Source: Pseudobdellovibrionaceae bacterium (lineage in GTDB: Bacteria > Bdellovibrionota > Bdellovibrionia > Bdellovibrionales > Bdellovibrionaceae). From it: a DNA stretch of 10,752 nucleotides. Each line of letters begins with the position of its first letter. Positions within the stretch are counted from its first letter, which is position 1. The position numbers and the translations under genes were made by a program. Where the stretch lies: the NCBI GenBank assembly GCA_014376325.1, contig JACMRP010000255.1, forward strand, positions 1 through 10,752, written 5' to 3'. The notes under the pieces were generated by a model, which saw nothing but the letters and a program-made list of their open reading frames with translations, searched no databases and was not told where the DNA came from. Below are positions 1-7,593 of the stretch, in pieces.

Positions 1-327
1 GGCAACACCGCGTTTTAAGCGCATGATCTCCGCAAGTGCTTCCGCGCGAGGTATCAGCGGAACTTGGCGTGCACGAGCATCCGCAATTTCGGGATTGGTA
101 TATTGAATTGCGCTGGAATATACGACGACATCGGCATCACCAACGTTCGCGGCGGCATGGCCTTTAAATATTTTTACGCCCAATTTTTTGAGTCGTTCGG
201 TATTCGCATTTTCGGCCTGGTCGCTGCCGCTGACGACGGCGCCCATACTGTGTAATAGTTCGGCGATTCCGCACATGCCAATGCCGCCAACGCCCACGAA
301 GTGAAATTTAGTTTTTTGCAATTGCAT
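1..327 (-). CDS. murC: UDP-N-acetylmuramate--L-alanine ligase, N-terminal part (cut by window edge)
   Basis: MurC adds L-Ala to UDP-MurNAc in the cytoplasm using ATP, the first peptide-stem step. Only the first 109 codons are inside the window and the gene continues past the left edge. The start is ATG at 327-325, preceded by AGAGGA at good spacing. The visible part is the UDP-MurNAc-binding Rossmann domain: VGVGGIGMCGIAELL at residues 11-25, SGSD at 33-36, the VVYSSAI strand at 68-74 and IPRAEALAEIMRLK at 92-105, all typical of MurC. The ATP-binding and C-terminal domains are not visible. The start lies 21 bp after the murG stop, so the gene is probably cotranscribed with murG and ftsW. Identification is firm because the glycine loop, the SSAI strand and the gene order agree. 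Confidence 0.96.
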   Translation of the reverse strand, partial: MQLQKTKFHFVGVGGIGMCGIAELLHSMGAVVSGSDQAENANTERLKKLGVKIFKGHAAANVGDADVVVYSSAIQYTNPEIADARARQVPLIPRAEALAEIMRLKRGVA

Positions 328-348
328 AATCTATCCTCTGAAAAGTCA

Positions 349-1428
349 TTAGCCGATCAAAAGATCTGCCATTTTTTCGGCGGCCTGAGGTTGGTGAAAC
401 TTTGCTAAGTTCTTTCTCATTTCTTGGCGGCCTTGTGTATCTTTTTTCAGTTCTTGAATCTTTTGGATCAAAAATTCCACGGTCAGATCTTTCTGCAAAA
501 TCATCGTGGCGGCTTGATTATTGGCCAGACTCTCCGCGTTTTTCCGTTGATGATCGTCGGCCGCCCACGGCAGCGGGATAAAAATTGCGGGCTTACCGGC
601 TGCGGCGACTTCGGCTACCGTGCTTGCACCGGCCCGGCAGATTATCAGATCCGCCCATTTGTAATTCTGCTCCATCTGGTACAAGTATTCGTGCGCAGTG
701 GCTTCGGATTTTCCTTCATAAGCTGCGGCAACTGCGGCAAAATCCAGCGGACCTGTTTGATGCACGATCTTTACTCCGCGCAACCATTCCCCGCCCGCAA
801 CCACCGCATCGCGTACGGCAAAGTTGATAGCGCGAGCACCCTGGCTACCGCCCGTAATCAAAATATGAAACTCATCCGTGTCTTTTTGAAACTCGTTTGA
901 AGAAAGCGCTTCGACTTCTTTGCGGATTGGTATTCCGACCTGGGAAATATCGTCGCTATGCAAAAACTTCGTGGCCTCATCGAACACGACAAAACTCCGC
1001 CCAACAAATCTAGAAAGCCAGCGATTCGTCATACCCGGAAAGGCATTGGGTTCCCAGATGGCGGTTTTAAATCCCATCAGGCTTGCGACCAAAACAAAGG
1101 GTCCGGAGGCGTAACCGCCGACCCCCAATATCGCCTGGGGTTTTAGTTCCATGAGCAGAGCGATCGATTGCACGAACGCTTTCGGCATTCCGATCACTGT
1201 TTTAATTTTATTTATCCAGCCACCTGCATGATTTAACTTACCAATGTTGATGTGATGTAACGGGAAACCTTCGCGCGGGACGATCTTATTTTCTAAGCCA
1301 GCGATCGTACCTACAAAATGAATTTCGTAATCTGGGTGTTGCGCCTTGATCGCACGCGCGATTGCGATTCCTGGGTAGATGTGACCTCCAGTCCCACCCC
1401 CCGCAATCACGACGTTCTTTTTGCTCAT
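349..1428 (-). CDS. murG: UDP-GlcNAc:lipid I N-acetylglucosaminyltransferase MurG
   Basis: MurG transfers GlcNAc from UDP-GlcNAc onto lipid I at the inner face of the cytoplasmic membrane, making lipid II (GT28 family, GT-B fold). The product has 359 residues, the usual length. Visible motifs are the N-terminal loop GGGTGGH (10-16), GGYASGP (104-110), WEPNAFPGMTNRWLSR (125-140), the second loop ITGGSQGA (191-198), HQTG (223-226), and the UDP-GlcNAc pocket RAGAST (265-270) with E273 and DDHQ (291-294). The acceptor-side motif usually reads HEQNA or HESNA; here it is WEPNA, a modest departure. The ATG at 1428 overlaps the ftsW stop in an ATGA junction, so translation is probably coupled. No strong Shine-Dalgarno sequence stands immediately before it. 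Downstream is murC. Confidence 0.98.
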   Translation of the reverse strand: MSKKNVVIAGGGTGGHIYPGIAIARAIKAQHPDYEIHFVGTIAGLENKIVPREGFPLHHINIGKLNHAGGWINKIKTVIGMPKAFVQSIALLMELKPQAILGVGGYASGPFVLVASLMGFKTAIWEPNAFPGMTNRWLSRFVGRSFVVFDEATKFLHSDDISQVGIPIRKEVEALSSNEFQKDTDEFHILITGGSQGARAINFAVRDAVVAGGEWLRGVKIVHQTGPLDFAAVAAAYEGKSEATAHEYLYQMEQNYKWADLIICRAGASTVAEVAAAGKPAIFIPLPWAADDHQRKNAESLANNQAATMILQKDLTVEFLIQKIQELKKDTQGRQEMRKNLAKFHQPQAAEKMADLLIG

Positions 1429-2573
1429 GGTTTCTTAGCCTTTGACTGGTCCCATCGTGCCTTGCCGAAGCGTTTGGCAAACTCGCTAGACTCCATCGAA
1501 TTTTCAACATTAAGGATCAAGCCAAACATAAAACATAAAACTACGAGAGAACTTCCGCCGTAGCTCAAAAATGGCAGAGTTAGTCCCTTTGTTGGCAACA
1601 AACCCATCACCACGCCTGCATTAATAAATACCGAAAGCGCAAACGACAGAGTTAAACCAAGGACCATCGATTTTTTGAAGTTGTCTTGGATACTGACCGC
1701 AATTTGAACTCCGCGAAGTACCACAAATCCGTAAAGCGCCAAAATCACGATGAAGCCGACAAATCCCATCTCTTCACCGAAGACCGCGAGCGTAAAATCC
1801 GTATGAGCCTCCGGTAAGAAGAATAATTTACCCTGCCCCTGCCCGATTCCCGCACCGGTCAGACCACCCGAGTGAAAACTCAACATACTTTGAATAACCT
1901 GAAAGCCGCGCGAAGCCGGGTCAGACCATGGATCCAGAAAGGCCAAAATACGCGCACGGCGGTATGGCACCGCCATTACCAAGAAATAAATTGCCGGCAA
2001 CACAACCGTAAAGCCAGCAATGATGTACTTCCACCGGAGGCCGAACGCGAACAGCAACCCAATCGCGACCATTAAGATAATCGCGAAGCTGCCGAAGTCC
2101 GGCTGTTTTAAAAGTAACAGCAGCGGACCCGCTACAAGCAAAACAACCATTGGCCATTTTAAATTACCTAAAAAATTTTCTCTGCGACAAATAAGACTCG
2201 CAAACAAGAGACTGAAAGAAATCTTCAGAAGTTCACCGGGCTCGAATCGAATACCGAGTGGTAACTGAATCCAGCGAATAGCCCCACCAACGCGAACGCC
2301 GACACCAGGAATAAAAGTCGCGCAGACCATTCCGCCGGCAAAAACCCAAAGCAACCAGCCATATTTTTGGAAGTAGTGAAACGGAGTATGAATCGTCGCG
2401 ATCAATACGCCGAAAGAGATCGCGGCAAAAATAAGCTGTTTCTTAAAGAAGAAAAGGCCATCGCCGTAAGACTCGATCGCGAAAATGAAACTGGAGCTAT
2501 AGACCTGCACCAGACCAATACCAATCAACGCGATAATGGAAAGAAACAAACTACTGGAAAGATAACGAAGCAT
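1425..2573 (-). CDS. ftsW: Septal peptidoglycan glycosyltransferase FtsW (SEDS family)
   Basis: FtsW is the SEDS-family polytopic membrane protein that polymerises lipid II at the division septum with a class B PBP. I chose the start MLRYLSSS at 2573 (382 aa) because GGGGGAG lies 7 nt upstream. An in-frame ATG at 2624 would add 17 polar residues but has no ribosome-binding site. In the 382-aa numbering, the landmarks are GGAIRWI at 96-102, FEPGELLK at 110-117 (usually QPSE..K), KQPDFGS at 156-162, the long loop with LDPWSDP and SGG..G.G, then LPEAHTDFTLAVFGEE around 253-268. D259 in that loop matches the catalytic Asp of the family. LLPTKGLTLPFLSYGGSS lies near the C-terminus. About ten hydrophobic segments are visible, ending in a short basic cytoplasmic tail. 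It overlaps murG by 4 nt. The 570-bp upstream gap suggests it may have its own promoter, although I found no convincing one. Confidence 0.97.
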   Translation of the reverse strand: MLRYLSSSLFLSIIALIGIGLVQVYSSSFIFAIESYGDGLFFFKKQLIFAAISFGVLIATIHTPFHYFQKYGWLLWVFAGGMVCATFIPGVGVRVGGAIRWIQLPLGIRFEPGELLKISFSLLFASLICRRENFLGNLKWPMVVLLVAGPLLLLLKQPDFGSFAIILMVAIGLLFAFGLRWKYIIAGFTVVLPAIYFLVMAVPYRRARILAFLDPWSDPASRGFQVIQSMLSFHSGGLTGAGIGQGQGKLFFLPEAHTDFTLAVFGEEMGFVGFIVILALYGFVVLRGVQIAVSIQDNFKKSMVLGLTLSFALSVFINAGVVMGLLPTKGLTLPFLSYGGSSLVVLCFMFGLILNVENSMESSEFAKRFGKARWDQSKAKKP

Positions 2574-2951
2574 TATAAGACTCCCCCACTTCATTTTATC
2601 GGCGCTCTGGGTTTGAGTCATCATCCGCAGGAAAACTAGACACTGACCTTTGTCTTGCTTCGGTCATTTCTGGTTTTCGATGCGAAGTTTGGGGCGGTGG
2701 CTCCGGATGACGGATTTAATGGGTGAGTGGGAATCCAACACCTAATCTCCGATCAAAATCAGAAAAGGCGGAATCCAAATTCAGAATTCAGTAGCAATGC
2801 GTTTTCATTGCGAGAGCTTCGCGAATGCAACTCGTGCCGAGCGCGAAAATAAAGCGGCATCGACAGCGCGACGAAGATTAAAGATGACTTTTTGATTGAG
2901 TCGTTACGACTAGGGGCACGTTATTGAATTGTGGAGTGCGAAGCTCTTATC
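2574..2951. other. Non-coding stretch upstream of ftsW
   Basis: I see no credible gene in this roughly 380-bp stretch: the only open frames are short and unlike any known protein. It contains small dyads: GCAATG/CATTGC (2794-2799 with 2806-2811), AGTCGT-T-ACGACT (2899-2911), and a 10-bp arm at 2813-2822 that is the exact reverse complement of 2938-2947. A promoter for ftsW on the minus strand would be expected here, but no -35/-10 pair is good enough to call. The stretch could hold a degraded gene, but nothing recognisable remains. Confidence 0.5.
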
Positions 2952-3134
2952 CTGGGGTTCGGGGAGTTTGTAGATGGTGGGGATTTGTGGCCTGTTCTTT
3001 TTAGTGGGCTCTGGGGGCGCACGATGCGCAAACCGCCGTACTCGGCGGCCCCAGTGAGCGCATGGATGCGCGTCCCCCTAAAAAGAGCAGGACGCAAATC
3101 CTCATCAGCTTTAAATTCCCCGTTCGAAGCCGAG
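2952..3134 (+). repeat. Long imperfect inverted repeat, possible structured RNA or MITE-like element
   Basis: The arms 2960-3004 and 3078-3122 pair in one ungapped register of 45 positions. I count 36 Watson-Crick pairs, 6 G-T pairs and 3 mismatches. Pairing resumes outside a 4-nt bulge (2952-2959 with 3127-3134) and continues inside it, with GGG/CCC, ATGCGC (3024-3029) with GCGCAT (3058-3063), and an apical CCGCCG-TACT-CGGCGG hairpin (3033-3048). All six G-T positions read as G-U wobble on the plus strand and as A-C mismatches on the minus strand, which hints that the structured RNA is the plus-strand transcript. It starts just past the 3' end of the lipoprotein gene and lacks a terminal T-run, so it is not a classic intrinsic terminator. 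The inner palindrome GCGCATGGATGCGC (3058-3071) is the kind seen in interspersed repeats. Family unknown. Confidence 0.75.
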
Positions 3135-3143
3135 AACTAAAGA

Positions 3144-3527
3144 CTACTTATCTTCGACAATATCATCCGCGGAGCCAGCAGCAGGAACAGGCTTAACAAC
3201 GGAAGACTTCTTCACGGGAGCAGCGGAAGAAACCGGAGCGTCTACACGCGCGCCCATGGCGCAACAATACATGATGCCGTTCTGATCTGAATTATTTTTG
3301 TAATTCGTAAGGCCAAAGGATTTGTTCGCATCGCAACGCTTCGCCATTTGCAGGTTCAGTTCGACTTCAATGTCGCTGTGCTTGTCGCCGTTGACCCAGT
3401 CGCAATACATGCCCGTAGAACTTGCGAGTTTTTCGCGCTGTTCTTGGCGGGCCTTGTAAGTGCTGGACGCGCAGGAAGCGAGCAACAACGAAACCACTAC
3501 GAAACTAACTTTCAGGATATTTGTCAC
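3144..3527 (-). CDS. Small Cys-containing outer-membrane lipoprotein of unknown function
   Basis: I do not recognise a family. The 127-aa product begins with a lipoprotein signal peptide: T2-K6 n-region, hydrophobic core 7-16, and lipobox LASC with the lipidated Cys at residue 19. The residue after Cys is Ala, not Asp, so by the E. coli sorting rule it would go to the outer membrane. The mature part has four further Cys (42, 65, 88, 89), two of them in MYC motifs (MYCDW at 40-44, MYCC at 86-89), suggesting periplasmic disulfides. The tail from about 92 to 120 is rich in Ala, Pro, Val and Lys and looks disordered. The start codon is GTG at 3527, supported by a strong AAGGAGG 5 nt upstream. It sits 37 bp after murD, so it is probably cotranscribed with mraY-murD. 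Its position between murD and ftsW suggests an envelope role but does not prove one. Confidence 0.85.
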   Translation of the reverse strand: MTNILKVSFVVVSLLLASCASSTYKARQEQREKLASSTGMYCDWVNGDKHSDIEVELNLQMAKRCDANKSFGLTNYKNNSDQNGIMYCCAMGARVDAPVSSAAPVKKSSVVKPVPAAGSADDIVEDK

Positions 3528-3564
3528 AGCTCCCTCCTTGGTGCCGATACTTAGATTTCTTTAA

Positions 3565-4953
3565 CTACTTAAATTTAGCGACGATCTCTTTGAAATAATC
3601 ACCGCGCTCTTCGAAACTATCAAACATATCAAAGCTCGAGCAGCTCGGTGAGAGCAAGACTATATCGCCTATCCTAGACTTCTGATACGCAATCAAAACT
3701 GCTTCTTCAAAAGTACCGATCAGGAAGGTCTCGCTGAAATCGCCAAGATCTCGGTTGATCCGTTCTTTGGCTTCTCCAACCAGGATCAAAGTCTTGACCT
3801 TGCGCTTGATGACCGTTCGCAAAGGCTCATAATTTAAATTAGTATCTTTGCCGCCGGCGATCAGAATCACGTTCTCTTCAAAAGTATCCAGCGCCCGCAA
3901 GACTGCGTGAACGTTCGTTGCTTTTGAATCATTGAAGAACAAAACGCCGCCCACTTTACGAACATACTCGATACGGTGAGGGATGTTGATCATTGCGTTG
4001 ATCACATTTTGAATCGCCTCGTGCTTAGCCCCATGTTCGCGAGCAGCTAAAATCGCGGCCATGATGTTTTCGACATTATGTTTGCCACGCATGCGCATGT
4101 GTTTAATCGAATACGTTTCGATGTCCGGACCGGTGCGAACGCGGATTTCATCGCCGATGTTGACGGCGCCACCGATGTTCATGATCTGCGGCTCTAGTGC
4201 TGGCTTGCGAGAGAAGTAAAAAATCCTTCCGCGCTGAACCTGTGGATCGCGGGCGAGCTCAACCACCGCGTTGTCGTCCGCATTCAAAATGCTGGTCGTT
4301 GCCTGATTGGTATTTTTGAAGATACGACGTTTGGCATTTACGTACTCTTCCATAGAGCGATAACGATCCAAATGATTTTCCGCAAGGTTCGTAAAGACCA
4401 CGTTCATCGGATTAAAGTTTTCGCTGTGTTCAAGCATGAAGCTAGAAACTTCGGCGATCACGACTTGCGCTTTTTCATCAGAGCGCAAATAGTCGACGAG
4501 CGGTTTTTCTGCAGCGCCACCCACCCAGGCTTTGATGCCTGAAGTGTTTAAGAAATTTTCGATCAAACGCGCAACGGTGGTTTTACCGTTCGTGCCCGTG
4601 ATCCCGATGATGGGCTCTTTAATAAAGCCCGAGCTAAATTCGAACTCGCCGGTGATCTTGATCCCTTGGCTTCGAGCGTAATCGAAAATTTTCAGATTCG
4701 ACGGAACACCCGGGCTCAAGATAACTAGATCTTGTTGCAAGAAGGTCTTAGGGCTATGGCCACCAAGATCGAACTTGATCGGCAAACCATCGCACTGCTC
4801 TAAATGAGTCGACAGTTCCGGTTTTGATTTGTGATCCGTGACCGTTACTTGAGCTTCGTATTTGCACAAAAAGTGCGCGAGGCTTACGCCCGTTTTACCG
4901 AGGCCAACAACGAGGATTCTTTTATCTTTTAATTCACCAACATCTCTGAACAT
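3565..4953 (-). CDS. murD: UDP-N-acetylmuramoyl-L-alanine--D-glutamate ligase MurD
   Basis: MurD adds D-Glu to UDP-MurNAc-L-Ala in the cytoplasm with ATP. The product has 462 residues, near the usual length. The N-terminal UDP-binding domain shows VVGLGKTGVS (15-24) and LSPGVP (79-84). The central ATPase domain shows GITGTNGKTT (117-126, P-loop Lys 124), EVSSFMLE (158-165), NLAENHLDRY (179-188) and YVNAKRRIF with K198 as the expected carbamylated lysine. The C-terminal domain shows GKHNVEN (280-286), PHRIEYV (315-321), NDSKATN (331-337), AGGKDTN and LSPSCSSFDMF. Two departures from the family: EVSSFMLE instead of EVSSFQLE, and NHLDR where Mur ligases normally have DHLDR. The start ATG lies 7 bp after the mraY stop, with AAGG just upstream. 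The lipoprotein gene follows. Confidence 0.98.
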   Translation of the reverse strand: MFRDVGELKDKRILVVGLGKTGVSLAHFLCKYEAQVTVTDHKSKPELSTHLEQCDGLPIKFDLGGHSPKTFLQQDLVILSPGVPSNLKIFDYARSQGIKITGEFEFSSGFIKEPIIGITGTNGKTTVARLIENFLNTSGIKAWVGGAAEKPLVDYLRSDEKAQVVIAEVSSFMLEHSENFNPMNVVFTNLAENHLDRYRSMEEYVNAKRRIFKNTNQATTSILNADDNAVVELARDPQVQRGRIFYFSRKPALEPQIMNIGGAVNIGDEIRVRTGPDIETYSIKHMRMRGKHNVENIMAAILAAREHGAKHEAIQNVINAMINIPHRIEYVRKVGGVLFFNDSKATNVHAVLRALDTFEENVILIAGGKDTNLNYEPLRTVIKRKVKTLILVGEAKERINRDLGDFSETFLIGTFEEAVLIAYQKSRIGDIVLLSPSCSSFDMFDSFEERGDYFKEIVAKFK

Positions 4954-4960
4954 TTGTACC

Positions 4961-6037
4961 TTACCTTAATTTCAAAGTCGCAAGACTTAGGACAGCTAAC
5001 AATATGGAAATGATCCAAAATCTAACAATAATTTTGGTCTCGGTCAGACCCTTGAGTTCAAAGTGATGATGGATCGGAGCCATTTTAAAGACCCGCTTCC
5101 CTGTCAGTTTGAACGAAATCACCTGCGTGATGACCGAAAGTGCTTCAACAACAAAAACGCCGCCGAGCAAACACATTAATAATTCATTGCGAGTCACCAC
5201 GGCCATTACGCCTAAGAATCCGCCGATGCTTAAGCTCCCGACGTCCCCCATAAATACTTGCGCGGGGTAAGTGTTAAACCATAAGAATCCTAAGCCCGCA
5301 GCGACCATCGCCGCCGCAACCGGAGTTAATTCGCCCGCACCAACCACGTGCGGAATTTGCAAATAGCTCGCGATCGAATAGTGACCAGCAACGTAAGCAA
5401 AAAGCCCCAACGTAGCCGCAGAAATAATGACGGGCACGATCGCCAGTCCGTCCAGGCCGTCGGTCAAATTCACCGCGTTGGCGGTGCCAACAATGACTAA
5501 GGCAGCGAACAGAACATATCCATAACCTAAATCAAACGAGAAATTTTTAGAAAACGGAATCGCCACGGTCGTCGACAGATCAAAGAAATGAATCAGCGTA
5601 AAGACAACGGCACCGGCGATCAAAAATTCTCCGGCCAAGCGCAATTTGCCAGGAAGACCTTTTGAATTCTTTTTGCTCACTTTCAAAAAGTCATCGATAT
5701 ACCCGATCAAGCCAAAACCAGAAGTTACCACAATGACCGACCAAACTAACGGGTTCATTAAATCAACCCAGAGCAAACACGGAACAAGTAAACTCAGGAG
5801 TATCAAACCGCCGCCCATTGTCGGAGTGCCGGCTTTTTTCAAATGCGACTGAGGACCGTCATCGCGAATCGTCTGCCCGAAATGTTTCATCTTCAAACGA
5901 TTGATGAAATAGGGTCCCCACATCCACGCCATAAAAAATGAAGTGAAAAACGAGATAAAGGTACGAACTGTTATGTAACGGAAAATATTCAACGGAGAAT
6001 ACTGATCGGCAAGTGAGTAGAGCCACTGATAGAGCAT
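4961..6037 (-). CDS. mraY: Phospho-N-acetylmuramoyl-pentapeptide-transferase MraY
   Basis: MraY transfers phospho-MurNAc-pentapeptide to undecaprenyl phosphate, forming lipid I in the cytoplasmic membrane. I chose the start [17 protein letters not shown] at 6037 (358 aa), which matches the conserved N-terminus of MraY; the frame is open to 6160, but the 41 extra residues look unlike the family. AAGGGA lies about 10 nt upstream. In the 358-aa numbering: [18 protein letters not shown] (59-76), GYIDDF with catalytic-site Asp 115 and 116, NLTDGLDGL with Asp 193 and 196, FMGDVGSL with Asp 265, and APIHHHFE with the His triad at 323-325. About ten transmembrane segments are visible. It is the first gene of the left minus-strand block and is divergent from the mannosyltransferase gene, so the 140-bp spacer should hold its promoter. 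Confidence 0.98.
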   Translation of the reverse strand: MLYQWLYSLADQYSPLNIFRYITVRTFISFFTSFFMAWMWGPYFINRLKMKHFGQTIRDDGPQSHLKKAGTPTMGGGLILLSLLVPCLLWVDLMNPLVWSVIVVTSGFGLIGYIDDFLKVSKKNSKGLPGKLRLAGEFLIAGAVVFTLIHFFDLSTTVAIPFSKNFSFDLGYGYVLFAALVIVGTANAVNLTDGLDGLAIVPVIISAATLGLFAYVAGHYSIASYLQIPHVVGAGELTPVAAAMVAAGLGFLWFNTYPAQVFMGDVGSLSIGGFLGVMAVVTRNELLMCLLGGVFVVEALSVITQVISFKLTGKRVFKMAPIHHHFELKGLTETKIIVRFWIISILLAVLSLATLKLR

Positions 6038-6177
6038 TTCTGCGGAATCCCTTCTGAGAAGCAACGAACCGATGGAAGGCCTTAGTTTTATTGGACTTTT
6101 GTTATGTATCACAAAGTCGGACTCAATTGCAAGAAAATGTTTGCAAGATATTGAAATCACTAGTATTTATTTAAATT
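6038..6177. promoter_or_regulatory. Divergent spacer between mraY and the GT22 gene, probable promoters
   Basis: Two divergent genes start here, so promoters in both directions are expected. The palindromic hexamer TTGCAA occurs twice as TTGCAAGA (6127-6134 and 6141-6148), 14 bp apart. On the plus strand, TTGCAA at 6141-6146 is followed 17 bp later by TATTTA (6164-6169), a weak sigma-70-like pair. This would start transcription about one or two bases before the ATG at 6178. No Shine-Dalgarno sequence precedes that ATG, so a leaderless or near-leaderless mRNA is possible. On the minus strand the same hexamers could serve as -35 elements for mraY, but the candidate -10 (TACATA or GATACA around 6108-6113) is poor. 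Exact promoter positions are guesses. Confidence 0.4.
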
Positions 6178-7593
6178 ATGAAAAACCTATCGCGAGCAAG
6201 TTGCCTCCTCATAGCGGGTCTCGTTTACATTTTAGTCGTTTGGTCGAACACGGGATTCCTCGCAACGGATGAGTATTGGGACGGCATTACTCGCTACCTT
6301 CCTGCACAAAAAGCCACCGTCATGACGTTGATTCACGAAGAAGACGTAAAAAGTCCGCTGCAAATTTTGCCAATGCACGCGGCGGCGCAATTCGGTTACA
6401 AACTCGGGATTGAGAGTCCGTTTAATCAGTACCGTTTCGTCATTATTTTTTGGGGCCTGATCGGTTTTGCGCTCAGTGCCTGGGCCGCAATTTTATTATT
6501 TCGCGATAGGGGCGAAACCCTCGTCAAAATTGCGATATTTGCCTTGGCGTTTCACTTTGCGGTCCCCGGCTTAATCACGCGCCCAATGTTTGAAGCACTC
6601 GCAGCGCCTTGGGTGGCCCTGTCCTGCGCGTTCGCCGTTTTGTACGACGGGAAAAAAACTTGGCGTCCCCTGCTTGCGGGCGTATTTTGCGCTTCCGTCG
6701 CCTTCGTGCTTCGGCAACAGACCGGGTTCGGCGCTTTGGTTTTTGTAATACTGCCTTTATTGCACAAGCGTTTTCGGGACTTGGCGCTTATCGCGGTCAG
6801 TGGGTTAACGTTCTTTGTGCTTGCGGGAATTCCGGATATTTATTTGCGCGGCAGCTTTCACCATTCGCTCCGGGCGCTCGCCGACTATAATTTTAAATAC
6901 GGTTCCCACTATGGGGACCAGCCTTGGCATTTCTTTTTGCCACTGATTTTTATTTGCATGATGATTCCATGGCTGATCGCTCGCTATCCGGACGGGTTTC
7001 TTAAGGAAAACTTTAAACGTTATCGGTCATTGTATATTGTGCTCGGATTCTTTTTAGTTTTGCATTCAATGTTTGCAAATAAGTTTGAGCGATTCTTAAT
7101 TTCGATGATTCCGCTCATGGTATTTTTGATGGTGCCGTTCATTGCTTACTTTATTCAGAGTTGGCCGCAACGCAAGTGGCGCGTGGTCTCGCTTCTGGTT
7201 GTGAATTTTCTGATCTGGCTTCCGGCTTCGTTTTTTCCAGCGCAAAAGAACATCATCGACTTAGCTCGCTACATGGACGTGCATCCAGAGTATAAAAAGA
7301 TCTACAATGTCGACAACTCCTACGACTGGCTACCCGATGCATTTGTTAGGGCGCCCGCTTTTGAAACTAAACCTATCGATAGCGCAGCTTTTCAGAATTT
7401 AACTTTGGAAACTTGTGACTCCATCATAGTGCTTAACGAAAATGCGGCTCAAAAGAACAAAGAAATCCTATCGCAGAAATATACATTTCTAGAACGGTTT
7501 AACGTGAATGTGATCGAGGCCATCTCTTACAAACTAAATCCCGAACACAACGTTCGCAGATCCCCCTTCAGCGTCTATGGATGCAAACTATGA
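6178..7593 (+). CDS. GT22-family (PIG-B/Alg9-like) membrane mannosyltransferase
   Basis: The 471-aa product is a polytopic GT-C fold glycosyltransferase. GT22 enzymes transfer mannose from a polyprenyl-phosphate donor on the outer face of the membrane. Seen here: a first transmembrane helix (about 9-27) followed by TDEYWDGITRYLP with the acidic pair D31-E32, corresponding to the PDEYW loop of PIG-B; TRPMFEAL (134-141); LRQQTGFG (178-185); then IPDIYLRGSF (218-227) and DYNFKYGSHYGDQPWHFF (236-253), which mirrors the N-FYG-HPWHWY block of GT22; and LHSMFANKFERFLISMIPL (295-313), matching the HK-E-RF motif. About ten hydrophobic segments precede a soluble C-terminal part from about residue 353. 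The ATG has no ribosome-binding site and follows an AT-rich run. The next gene overlaps its stop by ATGA. Acceptor and exact sugar are unknown; envelope or lipid A mannosylation is inferred. Confidence 0.8.
   Translation: MKNLSRASCLLIAGLVYILVVWSNTGFLATDEYWDGITRYLPAQKATVMTLIHEEDVKSPLQILPMHAAAQFGYKLGIESPFNQYRFVIIFWGLIGFALSAWAAILLFRDRGETLVKIAIFALAFHFAVPGLITRPMFEALAAPWVALSCAFAVLYDGKKTWRPLLAGVFCASVAFVLRQQTGFGALVFVILPLLHKRFRDLALIAVSGLTFFVLAGIPDIYLRGSFHHSLRALADYNFKYGSHYGDQPWHFFLPLIFICMMIPWLIARYPDGFLKENFKRYRSLYIVLGFFLVLHSMFANKFERFLISMIPLMVFLMVPFIAYFIQSWPQRKWRVVSLLVVNFLIWLPASFFPAQKNIIDLARYMDVHPEYKKIYNVDNSYDWLPDAFVRAPAFETKPIDSAAFQNLTLETCDSIIVLNENAAQKNKEILSQKYTFLERFNVNVIEAISYKLNPEHNVRRSPFSVYGCKL

Noticed and set aside
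2574..2624. Longer ftsW start adding 17 residues
   Set aside because: The added residues are polar and unlike FtsW N-termini. The 2573 start has GGGGGAG at 7 nt, while the 2624 ATG has no ribosome-binding site.
2813..2947. 10-bp inverted arms (2813-2822 and 2938-2947) as insertion-element ends
   Set aside because: No transposase, no flanking target duplication seen, and a single 10-bp match in this much sequence can arise by chance.
2931..3140. 69-codon plus-strand open frame across the long hairpin
   Set aside because: It runs through both arms of the inverted repeat, has no ribosome-binding site, and encodes a low-likelihood Pro/Ser/Arg-rich peptide; the structure explains the openness better.
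6038..6160. 41-residue N-terminal extension of MraY
   Set aside because: MraY proteins conventionally begin MLxxWLxxLADxxSPLN, exactly as at 6037; the extension is unlike the family and would consume most of the divergent spacer.
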